A DNA stretch of 64,000 nt from Actinomycetes bacterium (GCA_021798955.1 JAJZBK010000008.1:1-64000), one strand, 5' to 3'. Counted from the first letter of the stretch, positions 1-8,794 are shown. Notes: a model not told the origin generated them from the letters alone. Numbers and translations are program-made.

Positions 1-26
1 CTCCGCAGGTCAGTCTGCTAGTCGTG

Positions 27-109
27 TGCCTACGTTTTTCGGACTCTCCGAGCACCCGAAAGGCTCTGGCCAGGGACGATGTCTCACCGGACCCCCGAAA
101 ATGCCTACG
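27..109. repeat. 8-bp direct repeat flanking a 67-bp segment with inverted ends
   Basis: TGCCTACG occurs at 27-34 and again at 102-109. The 67 bp between the copies begin TTTTTCGG and end CCGAAAA, so the segment has short inverted ends inside an 8-bp direct repeat. This is the shape of a target duplication around a very small or internally deleted element. The ends are short enough to be chance, and the segment sits at the broken 5' side of the permease fragment. Confidence 0.25.
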
Positions 110-393
110 AACTGCGGAACCCCGGCCTGTCGGGCGCCTTGTTCCCTCTGAACGGGCTCCCGGTCTGGCTGGCCGTGATCACCCGGATCAACCCCCTCAC
201 CTACGCGGTCGACCCGCTGCGGCGCGTCGTCTTCGCCGCCCAGCACATGACACCGGCCGCCGCGGCCCGCTTCTCCACCGGTGTCGACCTGTTCGGGTTC
301 TGGTTGCCTATCGGCGCCGAGATCGGCATCGTGTGCGCGCTCGCGGTGGGCTTCCTCACCCTTGCTGTCCGCCAGTTCGGTCGACCCGAGTAG
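79..393 (+). pseudogene. ABC-2 type transporter permease, C-terminal fragment
   Basis: The 104-residue product matches the last third of ABC-2 membrane permeases of the DrrB/daunorubicin-exporter type. LSGALFPLNGLP is followed by an INPLTYAVDPLRRVVF stretch and a final hydrophobic helix (about residues 70-97). Complete family members are about 250-280 residues with six helices; here only the last part remains. An in-frame TAG lies at 19-21, so the reading frame does not continue to the window edge. The N-terminal 18 residues look unrelated to the family. I read this as a decayed or truncated gene. No ATPase partner is visible, although one could lie upstream of the window. Confidence 0.6.
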
Positions 394-406
394 GTCGGCG
401 GCTCTG

Positions 407-471
407 GGGGCCCCACCGGGCACCGCTCGGGGCCCCACCGGGCCCCACCGGGCACCGCCCTGGGCACCGCC
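407..471. repeat. GC-rich degenerate tandem repeat between gene ends
   Basis: The units GGGGCCCCACCGGGCACCG and CCTGGGCACCG recur in imperfect tandem between the permease fragment and the 3' end of the NUDIX gene. The block can fold back on itself (GGGGCCCC), so it may also act as a terminator for the convergent genes. Confidence 0.4.
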
Positions 472-480
472 CTGGTCGGC

Positions 481-999
481 TCAGCGGGTCGGCGGCCGCT
501 CCTGACCGACGCGCTGGCCGTTGCCGAGGACGGCAAGGTGGACCAGGGTGCGACGGAGCTCGGCGAACAGGTCGAGATCGGCCAGTTCGTCGCCGCGGAC
601 CCACCGGGCGTCGGCCGTCTCCCAGTTGTAGGTGACCGGCGGGTCGAACCGCTCGGGGATGTCGACCAGGTGCGTCCAGTACGACCAGCCGCCGTGGTCG
701 TCCTCGTGCACGGCGACGACGTCGAGCTCGGGAAGGTCGACGCCGATCTCCTCGGCGAACTCGCGCAGCGCCCCCTCGAGCGGGGTCTCGCCCTCGTCGA
801 GGGCACCGCCCGGCACCGCCCACGTGCCACCACGGTGGCAGTGCTCGGATCGGCGGGCGACGAAGTACCAAGGGGTCTGCTCGGCGTCGACGTAGCGGAC
901 CAGCACGCCGGCGGCGCCGAACCGGCCCCAGCGGCGCGACCCGTCGCGGAGGACGACGAAGCCGTCACCCGACCGGTGCGGCAGCCGGGGGGCGCTCAC
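481..999 (-). CDS. NUDIX hydrolase
   Basis: NUDIX enzymes hydrolyse nucleoside diphosphates linked to another group. The full Nudix box is visible as GGALDEGETPLEGAL followed by REFAEEIGV, fitting G-x5-E-x7-REUxEExGU. The product is about 172 residues from the GTG at 999, a normal length. The frame stays open upstream through a 12-bp tandem repeat, where it would encode a Pro-Ala-Ser-Leu tract, so a GTG at 1107 is a possible alternative start. I prefer 999 because the repeat-encoded tail is low complexity. The gene follows an acyl-CoA dehydrogenase on the same strand. Its substrate cannot be read from the sequence. Confidence 0.85.
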   Translation of the reverse strand: MSAPRLPHRSGDGFVVLRDGSRRWGRFGAAGVLVRYVDAEQTPWYFVARRSEHCHRGGTWAVPGGALDEGETPLEGALREFAEEIGVDLPELDVVAVHEDDHGGWSYWTHLVDIPERFDPPVTYNWETADARWVRGDELADLDLFAELRRTLVHLAVLGNGQRVGQERPPTR

Positions 1000-1006
1000 C
1001 GGCCAG

Positions 1007-1099
1007 CTCGCCGGCAGGCTCGCCGGCAGGCTCGCCGGCAGGCTCGCCGGCAGGCTCGCCGGCAGGCTCGCCGGCAGGCTCGCCGGCAGGCTCGCCGGC
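1007..1099. repeat. 12-bp tandem repeat, seven copies plus a partial
   Basis: CTCGCCGGCAGG is repeated head to tail seven times from 1007 to 1090, followed by a partial copy. The unit is a multiple of three, so the NUDIX frame reads through it as repeated LPAS. It lies 28 bp past the stop codon of the upstream acyl-CoA dehydrogenase. Confidence 0.95.
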
Positions 1100-1126
1100 G
1101 TCGGCACGAGCCGGGCGGCCTGGCGC

Positions 1127-2383
1127 TCAATTGCCGAAGTCCCACCCCTCGCCCCTCGCGTAGTTGTGGAGGACCTGCTTGGCGATGAGCACCTTGTGCA
1201 CCTCGTCGGGACCGTCGGCCAGCCGGAGGGTCCGAGCCGCCTGGTACATGGTGGCGAGGGGCAGGTCGTTGGAGACACCGGCCGCACCCCAGACCTGGAT
1301 GGCTCGGTCGACGACCCGCTCGTAGGCGGCAGGAACGAAGACCTTGATGGCCGAGATGTCGGTCCGGGCGGCCAGGTCGTTCTGATCGATCCGCTCGGCA
1401 GCGTGGATGGTCATGAGCCGGGCGGCCTGGATGTCCTGGTAGCTGTCGGCGATGAACCCCTGGACGAACTGCTTGTCCTGCAGCAGCCCACCGTGGACGT
1501 GACGAGTGGCCGCTCGCTCGACCATCAGGTCGAAGGCACGCCACATCTGGCCCACCGCGTTCATGCAGTGATAGACGCGCCCGGCCCCCAGACGGTCCTG
1601 GGCGGCCTGGTGGCCGTCGCCCACCCGTCCGAGGATGTTGTCGAGCGGTACCCGGACGTCCTCGTAGACGACCTCGCAGTGGTCCGAGCTGGGCCGTCCC
1701 CATATGCCGATCCCCCGGACGATGCGGACCCCGGGGGTGTCGGTGGGCACGATGATCTGCGCCATCTGGCCGCTGCGGCCCTCCTCGCCCGAGTCGTCCT
1801 GCACCCGGCACATGACGACGAAGAAGTCGGCACGCAACCCGTTGGAGGTGAACCACTTGTGGCCGTTCACCACCCACTGGTCTCCCTCGCGCACCGCAGT
1901 GGTGTCGAGCGAGCGCGGATCGGAGCCCGGGTTGTGCGGCTCGGTCATCGAGAAGCCGGACTCCATGGTCCCCTCCACCAGCGGCAGGAGCCACCTGCGC
2001 TTCTGCTCCTCGGTGCCGTACTTCACCAGGATCTTCTGGTTCCCCGAGTTCGGGGCCACCACCCCGAAGAGGGCGGCGGCCCCCGTGGCGTAGGCAAGGA
2101 CCTCGTTCATGTAGGCGTGGGCGAGGAAGTCGAGGCCCATCCCGCCGTACTCCATGGGAAGGTGCGGCGCCCACAGGCCGGCGGCCCGCACGCGTGCCTT
2201 GACGTGCTCACGAAGCTCGTGGGCCTCCTTGCGCTCGAGGTCGGTGGGCTCGGCCGAGACCCGGTTCGGCCACAACCTGGCCTCGTTGGGCAGGATCTCG
2301 GCGTTCACGATCTCGGCCGTACGCATGCGGATGTCGTTGATCCGCTCGTCGAGCGTCAAGACGGGCTTCACGTTCATGGCCAC
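1127..2383 (-). CDS. Acyl-CoA dehydrogenase, ACAD10/11-like
   Basis: This is a flavoprotein that oxidises an acyl-CoA to the enoyl-CoA. The family pattern is complete: N-terminal helices, a middle segment with MTEPHNPGSD and VNGHKWFTSN, and a C-terminal helical domain with QVWGAAGVSND. The usual catalytic glutamate segment near the C-terminus reads LADGPDEVH, as in the ACAD10/ACAD11 group, where Asp replaces Glu. Two starts are possible: GTG at 2383 with GGGGGAG six bases upstream, or ATG at 2377. The spacing favours GTG. The product is about 418 residues. It is divergent from a MarR regulator that is a good candidate for its control. Confidence 0.9.
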   Translation of the reverse strand: MAMNVKPVLTLDERINDIRMRTAEIVNAEILPNEARLWPNRVSAEPTDLERKEAHELREHVKARVRAAGLWAPHLPMEYGGMGLDFLAHAYMNEVLAYATGAAALFGVVAPNSGNQKILVKYGTEEQKRRWLLPLVEGTMESGFSMTEPHNPGSDPRSLDTTAVREGDQWVVNGHKWFTSNGLRADFFVVMCRVQDDSGEEGRSGQMAQIIVPTDTPGVRIVRGIGIWGRPSSDHCEVVYEDVRVPLDNILGRVGDGHQAAQDRLGAGRVYHCMNAVGQMWRAFDLMVERAATRHVHGGLLQDKQFVQGFIADSYQDIQAARLMTIHAAERIDQNDLAARTDISAIKVFVPAAYERVVDRAIQVWGAAGVSNDLPLATMYQAARTLRLADGPDEVHKVLIAKQVLHNYARGEGWDFGN

Positions 2384-2460
2384 GGGTCGCTCCCCCTTCT
2401 CCCCACCTCGCACCCTACGCGCCTCGGCGGCCAGCCGACCGGCACGCTACGGGCGCGAGC

Positions 2461-2475
2461 GGCGATAATCGCGCC
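2461..2475. promoter_or_regulatory. Candidate MarR operator
   Basis: GCGATAATCGC at 2462-2472 is a perfect inverted repeat (5-1-5). It ends four bases before the MarR start codon in the 92-bp divergent gap. Position suggests autoregulation; this is inference from symmetry and location only. Confidence 0.35.
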
Positions 2476-2967
2476 ATGGAGGCCCGGGACCCGACCGCCA
2501 TTGCGCCGAGCCGGAGCGAGGTCGTCGAAGCCGTCCTCGGCGCCAGCCGCGTCCTGGTGGCGGTGGCAGCGCGCTCCCTCGCCGAGGTGGCCGAAGACGT
2601 CACGCTCGCCCAGTACCGAGCCCTCGTGGTGCTCGCCTCCCGTGGGCCCCAGCGGGTCGCTTCCCTGGCCGAGCTACTGGCGGTGACCCCGCCGACGGCC
2701 ACCCGGATGTGCGACCGGCTCGAGCGCAAAGGCCTCATCCGGCGGCGGGCCGCCCGCCAAGACCGCCGTGAGGTGCGCGTCAGCCTGAGCGCAGCCGGCC
2801 GGCAGCTGGTCACCGAGGTGACCGCACGCCGTCGGGCCGAGATCACCCACCTCCTCGACCGGATCGCCGCCGAGGACCAGGCCCGGATGGTGGAGCTCTT
2901 CGGAGAGCTGGCCGACGCCGCCGGCGAAGTGGCAGACCGGCAGTGGGTGGAGGACTGGGAGCTCTGA
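2476..2967 (+). CDS. MarR-family transcriptional regulator
   Basis: The product is 163 residues, the usual MarR length. The winged helix is clear: a TLAQYRALVVLAS helix, SLAELLAVTPPTATRMCDRLERKGLI as the recognition helix region, then the wing with RQDRREVRVSLSAAG. The outer helices supply the dimer interface. MarR proteins usually repress neighbouring genes until a small, often phenolic or acyl, ligand binds. The divergent acyl-CoA dehydrogenase is the obvious target. The ATG at 2476 directly follows the palindrome at 2462-2472. The ligand is unknown. Confidence 0.88.
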   Translation: MEARDPTAIAPSRSEVVEAVLGASRVLVAVAARSLAEVAEDVTLAQYRALVVLASRGPQRVASLAELLAVTPPTATRMCDRLERKGLIRRRAARQDRREVRVSLSAAGRQLVTEVTARRRAEITHLLDRIAAEDQARMVELFGELADAAGEVADRQWVEDWEL

Positions 2968-3017
2968 CCGCCGGGGCGCCGACGCCCGGGTGACCACCGG
3001 GAACCGGAGCGCCCCGC

Positions 3018-5204
3018 TCACACCAATGGCTGCTCGGCGCCCACGCCACCCCGCTCGTCCACCGCTTCGCCCGCCACGAGCCGGCGGAGCGCGTCGGCGC
3101 CGTCGAGGGGAGCCACCGCGCTGACGACGTCACCGACGGCGAGCTCGGTGTCACCCACGGCGAAGGTCAGGCGCTCGTCGTGCTGGACGGTCATCACCAC
3201 GCACCCTGGAGGCCACGAGACGTCACGGATGCGCTGGCCGGCGAGGACCGAACGGGGACCGACCTGCTCCTCGACGGCCATCGAGCCGGCACCGATCTGG
3301 GCCACCCGGTCGAGGTCGCGCACGAGGGCGCGCCGATAGCCTCGCACGACCTGGCCGACGGCCAGGATGCCGACCACTCGGCGGTCGCCACCGGTCACCG
3401 GCACCCAGCCACCACCGCCGTGGACGAGGGCCTCGAGGCCCACGTCGAGTGTCTCGCCCTGGGCCACAGCCGGCGTCGTGGCGTCGACGACCGGTCCCAG
3501 CGGCGTGTCGTCCCGGCCCTCGGACTCGAGGAGCCTCAGGCGCTCGATCTCGACCGTCCCGAGGTAGGTGCCCCGTTCGTCGGTCACCGGGGCGCCGGGC
3601 ACTCCGGCCGCCTCGAGCACCCCACGGGCTTCGCCGATCGTCACGTGGTCGCCGAGGACGACCCGAGGCGCGGCGGCGACGTCGGACACCGACAGCGAGG
3701 ACGCCAGCGGGAGACCGAACTGCAGCCGCCCCGAGGCCGTGGCCGCCCGGTTCTTGAGCTGCGACGCGTAGATGCTCTTGTCGGCCCGGCTGACCATGAA
3801 CCAGGCGATGGCCACCGCCACCATGGCCGGAGCGAGCATCGACACGTTGCCGGTCATCTGCGCCACCATGACCATCACGGCGAGCGGAGCTCGGGAGATA
3901 CCACCGAAGACCGCCATCATCCCCACCACCACGAACGGCGCCGGGTCGTGGCCGAACCCGGGGGCCACCCCCTCCAGCACCCGCCAGAGGGCGTAGCCGG
4001 TGAAGGCGCCGATCACCATCCCCGGCCCGAAGACGCCCCCCGAGCCTCCGGTGCCGATCGACAGGCTGGTGGCGACGATGCGGAGGATGGGCAGGAGGAT
4101 GATGACGACCAGGGGGACGTGGGCGAGCTGGTTGTCAAGACCGCGCTGCACCCAGCCGTAACCGGTGCCCAGCACCTCGGGCACCCCGAGGGCCAGCAGG
4201 CCGACGAAGAGGGCACCGAACGCCGGGCGGAGCTTGTGGGTGAAGGGGAGCCTGGCGCTGAGCCGCACCGTTCCGTAGAAGGCTCCCGAGTAGAGCAGGC
4301 CGATGCCACCGGCGAGCAGGCCGAGGACGGCGAACCACAGCAGTTGGAGCGGGTGGTCGAACACCAGCGAGGCGGGCACCGCGAAGAGCGGGTGGTAGCC
4401 GAAGGCACCCCCGAAGATGGCGTAGGCGACGATCGAGGCGAGCACGCCCGGCAGCAGCGCCTCGTACTCGAAGTCGTCGCGGTAGACGACGTCGGCGGCC
4501 AGCACGGCACCGCCGAGCGGGGCGCTGAAGATGGCGCCGATGCCCGAACCGATACCGATGGACACCGCGATCCGGCCGTCTTCGGGCGACAGGTCGAGGA
4601 GCCGAGCCATGAGCGACCCGAACCCGGCGCTGATCTGCGCCGTCGGCCCCTCACGCCCACCGGAGCCGCCCGAGCCGATGGTCAACGCCGAGGCGACGAT
4701 CTTGACGACCACGGCCCGGAGGCGGATCCCCCGGGGATTGTGGTGGACGGCGTCGATAGCGGCGTCGGTGCCGTGCCCCTCGGCCTCGGGTGCCCAGGTG
4801 AACACCAGGAACCCGGCGAGCAGCCCCCCGAGGACCACGACGAGGGGAATGGCCCACGGTCGCGTGTAGCCGGCCGAGCCCAGCGAGAACCCCTCCCCCG
4901 CCGGGGTGGGGACGTGGTAGCCGGCGAGGTCGACCAAGAAGACGTGCGTGGCGAAGGTCAGTGCCTCGTAGAAGACGACCGCCCCCAGTCCGGCCACCAC
5001 ACCGATGGTGGCGCCGAGGATGACCCACTTGGGCAGGTAGGACATGGCGTTGACCCGTTCGCCGAGGGCGGTTCCGACCCGACGGACGTGCGGTGGGCTC
5101 GACCGCAGCCGCCGCCAACGACCGGCCGGTCGGTCAGGGGGCGGCTCGGGTCGGGTCGTCTCGGCACCCTTCGGGGCGTGGTCGCCGTCGTCGGTCGTCG
5201 CCAT
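3018..5204 (-). CDS. ClC-family chloride channel/antiporter with CBS and TrkA-C domains
   Basis: The 728-residue protein carries a ClC membrane core (about residues 55-480), then a CBS pair, then a C-terminal TrkA-C/RCK-like domain ending near residue 720. Core motifs are visible: GSGGSGGREGPTAQ with the gating glutamate, and GTGGSGGVFGPGM near the second half. The segment that often reads AAEV(L/I)Y after the selectivity region reads AADVVYRDD here, with Asp for Glu. ClC proteins move chloride, sometimes in exchange for protons. The cytosolic CBS and RCK-type domains usually sense nucleotides or ions. It is a single gene with an ATG at 5204. Whether it is a channel or an exchanger is not decided. 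Confidence 0.9.
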   Translation of the reverse strand: MATTDDGDHAPKGAETTRPEPPPDRPAGRWRRLRSSPPHVRRVGTALGERVNAMSYLPKWVILGATIGVVAGLGAVVFYEALTFATHVFLVDLAGYHVPTPAGEGFSLGSAGYTRPWAIPLVVVLGGLLAGFLVFTWAPEAEGHGTDAAIDAVHHNPRGIRLRAVVVKIVASALTIGSGGSGGREGPTAQISAGFGSLMARLLDLSPEDGRIAVSIGIGSGIGAIFSAPLGGAVLAADVVYRDDFEYEALLPGVLASIVAYAIFGGAFGYHPLFAVPASLVFDHPLQLLWFAVLGLLAGGIGLLYSGAFYGTVRLSARLPFTHKLRPAFGALFVGLLALGVPEVLGTGYGWVQRGLDNQLAHVPLVVIILLPILRIVATSLSIGTGGSGGVFGPGMVIGAFTGYALWRVLEGVAPGFGHDPAPFVVVGMMAVFGGISRAPLAVMVMVAQMTGNVSMLAPAMVAVAIAWFMVSRADKSIYASQLKNRAATASGRLQFGLPLASSLSVSDVAAAPRVVLGDHVTIGEARGVLEAAGVPGAPVTDERGTYLGTVEIERLRLLESEGRDDTPLGPVVDATTPAVAQGETLDVGLEALVHGGGGWVPVTGGDRRVVGILAVGQVVRGYRRALVRDLDRVAQIGAGSMAVEEQVGPRSVLAGQRIRDVSWPPGCVVMTVQHDERLTFAVGDTELAVGDVVSAVAPLDGADALRRLVAGEAVDERGGVGAEQPLV

Positions 5205-5385
5205 CCCTGCTCCTCGTCGGTCGTGGCCTTCGCGTGCACGCGCCGGGCGCGGCGGTCACCAGGCACTGGCGAGCATGCGGCCGGCCGGCGGGCGGGCGGC
5301 GCCCGTAGGGCGGCTCGCCCGGGAGCTGGCACACCGCGCACGCGTGTCCCCCAGACCCCGCCGAGCGGGAGCCGCGGTGACTCCG

Positions 5386-5417
5386 TGCATGGACACAGTA
5401 TTGCAGTATGCATGGAC
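5386..5417. promoter_or_regulatory. Direct repeats in a divergent promoter region
   Basis: TGCATGGAC occurs at 5386-5394 and 5409-5417, and CAGTAT occurs twice between them (5396-5401, 5404-5409). The block is less GC-rich than its surroundings. It lies in the 288-bp gap between the ClC gene and the luciferase-like gene. It could be an operator or promoter; nothing else is visible in this gap. Confidence 0.3.
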
Positions 5418-5492
5418 CCCTCGGGGGCAGGCCCGTGCCGGTCGGGCCCGCGCCGTCGGGAAGCACGGCCGGCCGTCGGAGGTTGACCAGGA

Positions 5493-6503
5493 ATGGTCCC
5501 GCTGTCCGTCCTCGACCTCGCCACCGTGACTGAGGGCGCCACTCCAGCCGAGGCCCTGGCCGACACGGTTGCGCTGGCCCGTCGGGCGGAGCAGCTCGGC
5601 TACCGGCGCATCTGGGTCGCCGAGCACCACGGCATGCCGTCGGTGGCCAGCTCAGCCCCACCCGTCCTCGTCGCCCACCTGGCCGCGTCGACGCGCACGA
5701 TCCGGGTGGGCGCTGGCGGCGTCATGCTCCCCAACCATGCCCCCATGGTCGTCGCCGAGCAGTTCGCCACGCTCGAGGCGCTCCACCCCGGCCGGATCGA
5801 CCTCGGCCTGGGGCGCGCACCGGGGACCGACCCGGCCACTGCCCGGGCCCTGCGCCGGCGGGCCGACGTCGGGGCCGACCACTTCCCCGAGGACGTGGTC
5901 GAACTCTTCGGCTATCTGGCCGACGTCGAACGGCCCGCCACGCAGCCCGCCATCACACCGGGGATCGGCTACCTACCCGAAGTCTGGCTGCTCGGGTCTT
6001 CGCTCTTCAGTGCCCAACTGGCCGGCTCGCTCGGGTTGCCGTTCTCGTTCGCCTACCACTTCGCCCCCGACCTGCTCGACCAAGCCCTCGAGCGCTACCG
6101 GACGACGTTCCGTCCGTCGTTCGTCCTCGAGCGCCCCCAGGTGATGGTCGCCGTGTCGGTCCTCTGCGCCGAGGATGCCGACGAAGCAGCGTGGCTGGCC
6201 GGACCGGCCGCCCTGTCGATCCTCCAGCTCCGCACCGGCCATCCCGCACCGCTCACCACCCCCGAGCGGGCCGCCGCCGTCACGCTCTCGCCGACCGAGC
6301 GGGCGATCATCGAGCGCGCCACTGCTTCGCACCTCGTCGGCGACCCCGAGGGCGTCGCCGAGGGCCTCCGACAGCTCGTCGAGCGCACGGGGGCCGACGA
6401 GCTGCTGGTGTCGACCCGGGCCCACTCCTTCGAGGTGCGGGCCCGCTCGCTCACGCTGGTGGCCGGAGCGACCGGGCTCGGGGCAGCACCTGCTCCCCGA
6501 TGA
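5493..6503 (+). CDS. Luciferase-like (LLM class) flavin-dependent oxidoreductase
   Basis: The 336-residue product has the bacterial-luciferase TIM-barrel pattern. An AEHHGMP motif near residue 50 is followed by [16 protein letters not shown]-type sequence and [18 protein letters not shown], typical of the MsnO8/YhbW-like branch. These enzymes use FMN or F420 to oxidise or reduce diverse substrates. Start choice: ATG at 5493 preceded by CGGAGG at a slightly long spacing. The 3' end overlaps the convergent neighbour by 53 bp, so both coding sequences share DNA on opposite strands. The substrate is unknown. Confidence 0.85.
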   Translation: MVPLSVLDLATVTEGATPAEALADTVALARRAEQLGYRRIWVAEHHGMPSVASSAPPVLVAHLAASTRTIRVGAGGVMLPNHAPMVVAEQFATLEALHPGRIDLGLGRAPGTDPATARALRRRADVGADHFPEDVVELFGYLADVERPATQPAITPGIGYLPEVWLLGSSLFSAQLAGSLGLPFSFAYHFAPDLLDQALERYRTTFRPSFVLERPQVMVAVSVLCAEDADEAAWLAGPAALSILQLRTGHPAPLTTPERAAAVTLSPTERAIIERATASHLVGDPEGVAEGLRQLVERTGADELLVSTRAHSFEVRARSLTLVAGATGLGAAPAPR

Positions 6504-7398
6504 GCTCGAGGTGGTCGAGGTCGTCGAGGGTGAGGAACTGCAGGTAGACGCGCTCGGCGCCCACGGCCGCCAGACGGGTGAGGCCCTCGACCACCTCGTC
6601 GGGAGTGCCGCACAGCCCGTTGCGTCGCAGCTCATCGACCGGACGGCCGATGGCGTCTGCCCGCCGAGCCACTTCGGCGCTGTCTGCTCCGCAGCAGACC
6701 ACCTGCGCGACGGAACGGAGGAGCGTCTCGGGGTCGCGACCCACCTCCTCGCATGCTGCCCTTCCCCGGGCGAACTGGGCAGCCGAGTCGTCCAACGAGG
6801 CAAACGGCACGTTGAGCTCGGCGGCGTAACGGGCGGCGAGCGCCGGGGTCCGGCGCGGGCCGACCCCGCCCACGATGACCGGCGGGCCCGGTCGCTGGTA
6901 CGGCTTCGGGAGGGCCGGGCTGTCGACCAGGCGGTAGTGACGTCCGGTGTGCGAGAACGTCTCGCCCGGAGCCGTCGACCACAGCCCCGTCACCACGGCG
7001 AGCTGCTCCTCCAACCGCTCGAACCGCTCGGCGAGCGCCGGGAAGGGGATGCCGTAGGCAGCGTGCTCGCGCTCGTACCAGCCGGCACCGATCCCGAGCT
7101 CGACGCGCCCGGCGCTCATGGCGTCGACCTGGGCCACCGTGATGGCGAGCGGGCCCGGCAGGCGGAAGGTGGCCGAGGTGACCAGGGTGCCGAGGCGGAT
7201 TCGCGAGGTCTCGCAAGCCAGCCCGGCCAGGGTGGCCCAGGCGTCCGTCGGGCCGGGTAGCCCGTCGCCACCCATGGTGACGTAGTGGTCGCTCCGGAAG
7301 AACGCATCGAAGCCGAGGAGCTCGGCGGCTTGGGCCACCCGGCACTGCTCGGCGTAGGTGGTGCCCTGCTGGGGCTCGACGAAGATGCGCAGGTCCAT
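6451..7398 (-). CDS. LLM class F420-dependent oxidoreductase
   Basis: The 315-residue protein begins [18 protein letters not shown], a start typical of actinobacterial F420-dependent luciferase-like enzymes. A FRSDHY motif, [10 protein letters not shown] and [16 protein letters not shown] follow, all part of the barrel cofactor site. F420 use is inferred from the subfamily; it is consistent with cofD at 22.5-23.5 kb. The comF-like gene stops 10 bp upstream on the same strand, so the two are probably co-transcribed. The last 53 bp overlap the convergent gene. Confidence 0.85.
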   Translation of the reverse strand: MDLRIFVEPQQGTTYAEQCRVAQAAELLGFDAFFRSDHYVTMGGDGLPGPTDAWATLAGLACETSRIRLGTLVTSATFRLPGPLAITVAQVDAMSAGRVELGIGAGWYEREHAAYGIPFPALAERFERLEEQLAVVTGLWSTAPGETFSHTGRHYRLVDSPALPKPYQRPGPPVIVGGVGPRRTPALAARYAAELNVPFASLDDSAAQFARGRAACEEVGRDPETLLRSVAQVVCCGADSAEVARRADAIGRPVDELRRNGLCGTPDEVVEGLTRLAAVGAERVYLQFLTLDDLDHLELIGEQVLPRARSLRPPA

Positions 7399-7407
7399 CC
7401 CCCTGTT

Positions 7408-8226
7408 CTATCCGTCGAGACGCCCGGGCGCGACCGCCCGTGGGTCTCGAGCGAGGAGCGCGGGAACCTGCCAGCCCCGGCGCTCGGCCCAGTAGGTGGC
7501 CACCCAGGGCCCGACCGTGGGGTCGAGGGCGCGACCGACGGCGACGACGCCGGCAACCCGCCATCCCGCCAGGCGCAGACAGGCCACCGCGCTTTGGGCG
7601 CGCGCGCCCGTGGTCACGGTGTCGTCGACGACGAGCACCGGCCCGTCGGGCCGGAGCCCGCCCGCCACGGCGAACGCCCGGGCGTCGGCCACGAGGTGCC
7701 CCACCGGCGCCGACGCGCGCACCAGGGGCACCCGGGTTGCCCCGGCCAGGCTGGGCACCGACCGCACCAGCACGTCGACCGGCGCCCCATGGCGACCCGG
7801 GCGCGTCGACGGGACGGTGGCGACTGCCTCCCACGGGCCACCGAACCGCACGGCGAGGTCGTCGCCGGCCCAGCGCAGCCAGGCGTCGAACCGCTCCGCC
7901 AGCACGCGTGCGGTGACGGTCCGCACGGCGGGGCTCGGGTCGTCCTTGTAGGCCCGCAGCCACCGATGGGCCTGCTCGCCCACTCGGTAGGCGCACGCCG
8001 TGGCCACCGGGGCAAGCGGGCGGCCGAGCGTCCGGACCAACCGGTCGCAGCAGTAACAACGCAGCGAGCCCGGGCGCACCGGGCCGTCGCACGACAGGCA
8101 GGAGGGGGCCGGCGGCCACCGGGGACCCGGCGGGTCCCGTCCCGCCCGGTCCCGGACCGACGGGTCGTGCCCCGCCGTCTCGACCTGGCTCACTCGGTCG
8201 TCTCCACGGGTCTCGCCTGCCCCCAT
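7408..8226 (-). CDS. ComF-like phosphoribosyltransferase
   Basis: The product is about 272 residues from the ATG at 8226. A four-cysteine zinc site (CLSCDGPV then RCYCC) near residue 45 precedes a phosphoribosyltransferase domain with the PRPP loop VLVVDDTVTTGA. ComF proteins take part in DNA uptake in competent bacteria. In many actinobacteria a ComF-like gene is present without an obvious competence system, so the role here is open. A much longer upstream extension is possible but is low-complexity and unlike the family. It is the first gene of a probable two-gene unit with the F420 oxidoreductase. Confidence 0.8.
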   Translation of the reverse strand: MGAGETRGDDRVSQVETAGHDPSVRDRAGRDPPGPRWPPAPSCLSCDGPVRPGSLRCYCCDRLVRTLGRPLAPVATACAYRVGEQAHRWLRAYKDDPSPAVRTVTARVLAERFDAWLRWAGDDLAVRFGGPWEAVATVPSTRPGRHGAPVDVLVRSVPSLAGATRVPLVRASAPVGHLVADARAFAVAGGLRPDGPVLVVDDTVTTGARAQSAVACLRLAGWRVAGVVAVGRALDPTVGPWVATYWAERRGWQVPALLARDPRAVAPGRLDG

Positions 8227-8332
8227 GCTGCCTCCTCGGCCGGGCGGCATCCTCCGCCCGGTGCTGTTTCCGGGGGGCGGACGGCGCCGGGTCCGCGACG
8301 GCATGCCGGTCAGGACCCGGCGCGCCGGAAGC

Positions 8333-8794
8333 TCAGCTCGGGGGGCGTCCTCCGTCGGCCTCGGGTCGGTGCAGCAGAAAGGTGCCCGTCGCCCGGCTGA
8401 TGAGCGAACCGGCCTCGTCGCGCACCGAGGCCTCGCCGTAGGCAACCTGACGAGCCAGACGGACGACCTCCCCGCGCAGCCGGTAGGAAGCGCCGTGCTC
8501 GGCAGGCCGCATCGTCTCGATCTTCATCTCGAGCGTTGCCCGCGTCCGGGCCCGCCCGGGCAGGGCCGCGTTGATGGCGAAGTTCATGGCGGCGTCGAGG
8601 AGCAGACCGTGCACGCCGGCCTGGACGATCCCGTGCGGATTGCACGCCTCCGACGACGGGGTGAAGGTGCCGTCGACCCACCCGAGGTCTTCGCCGTCGA
8701 CCCCGTAGGCGAGGAAGGAGGCGCCGACCATGCCGATCAGGGGCATGCCCCCGTCGCCAAGCCACCGGTCCATGTCCTTCACACGTTCCGTCAC
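8333..8794 (-). CDS. PaaI-type hotdog thioesterase
   Basis: The product is 153 residues from a GTG at 8794; an ATG at 8773 would give 146. The hotdog-fold signature is visible: CNPHGIVQAGVHGLLLDAAM (helix that binds the CoA), then KIETMRPAEHGASYRLRGEVVRLARQVAYGEASV. PaaI-like enzymes hydrolyse acyl-CoA thioesters. The gene lies 411 bp from the divergent thiolase and may use the same intergenic region for its promoter. The substrate cannot be assigned. Confidence 0.82.
   Translation of the reverse strand: MTERVKDMDRWLGDGGMPLIGMVGASFLAYGVDGEDLGWVDGTFTPSSEACNPHGIVQAGVHGLLLDAAMNFAINAALPGRARTRATLEMKIETMRPAEHGASYRLRGEVVRLARQVAYGEASVRDEAGSLISRATGTFLLHRPEADGGRPPS

Noticed and set aside
1007-1099. 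Possible CRISPR array
   Set aside because: The units are strictly tandem 12-mers without spacers, and no cas gene is in the window. The same holds for the other repeat blocks.
3180-5486. Plus-strand open frame of 768 codons opposite the ClC gene
   Set aside because: Composition is His/Asp/Arg-rich and low complexity, typical of an antisense frame of a GC-rich membrane gene. The ClC motifs on the other strand are decisive.
7408-8445. Longer ComF-like protein starting at 8445
   Set aside because: The extra 73 residues are low complexity and overlap the thioesterase gene. The ATG at 8226 matches the family start before the zinc site.
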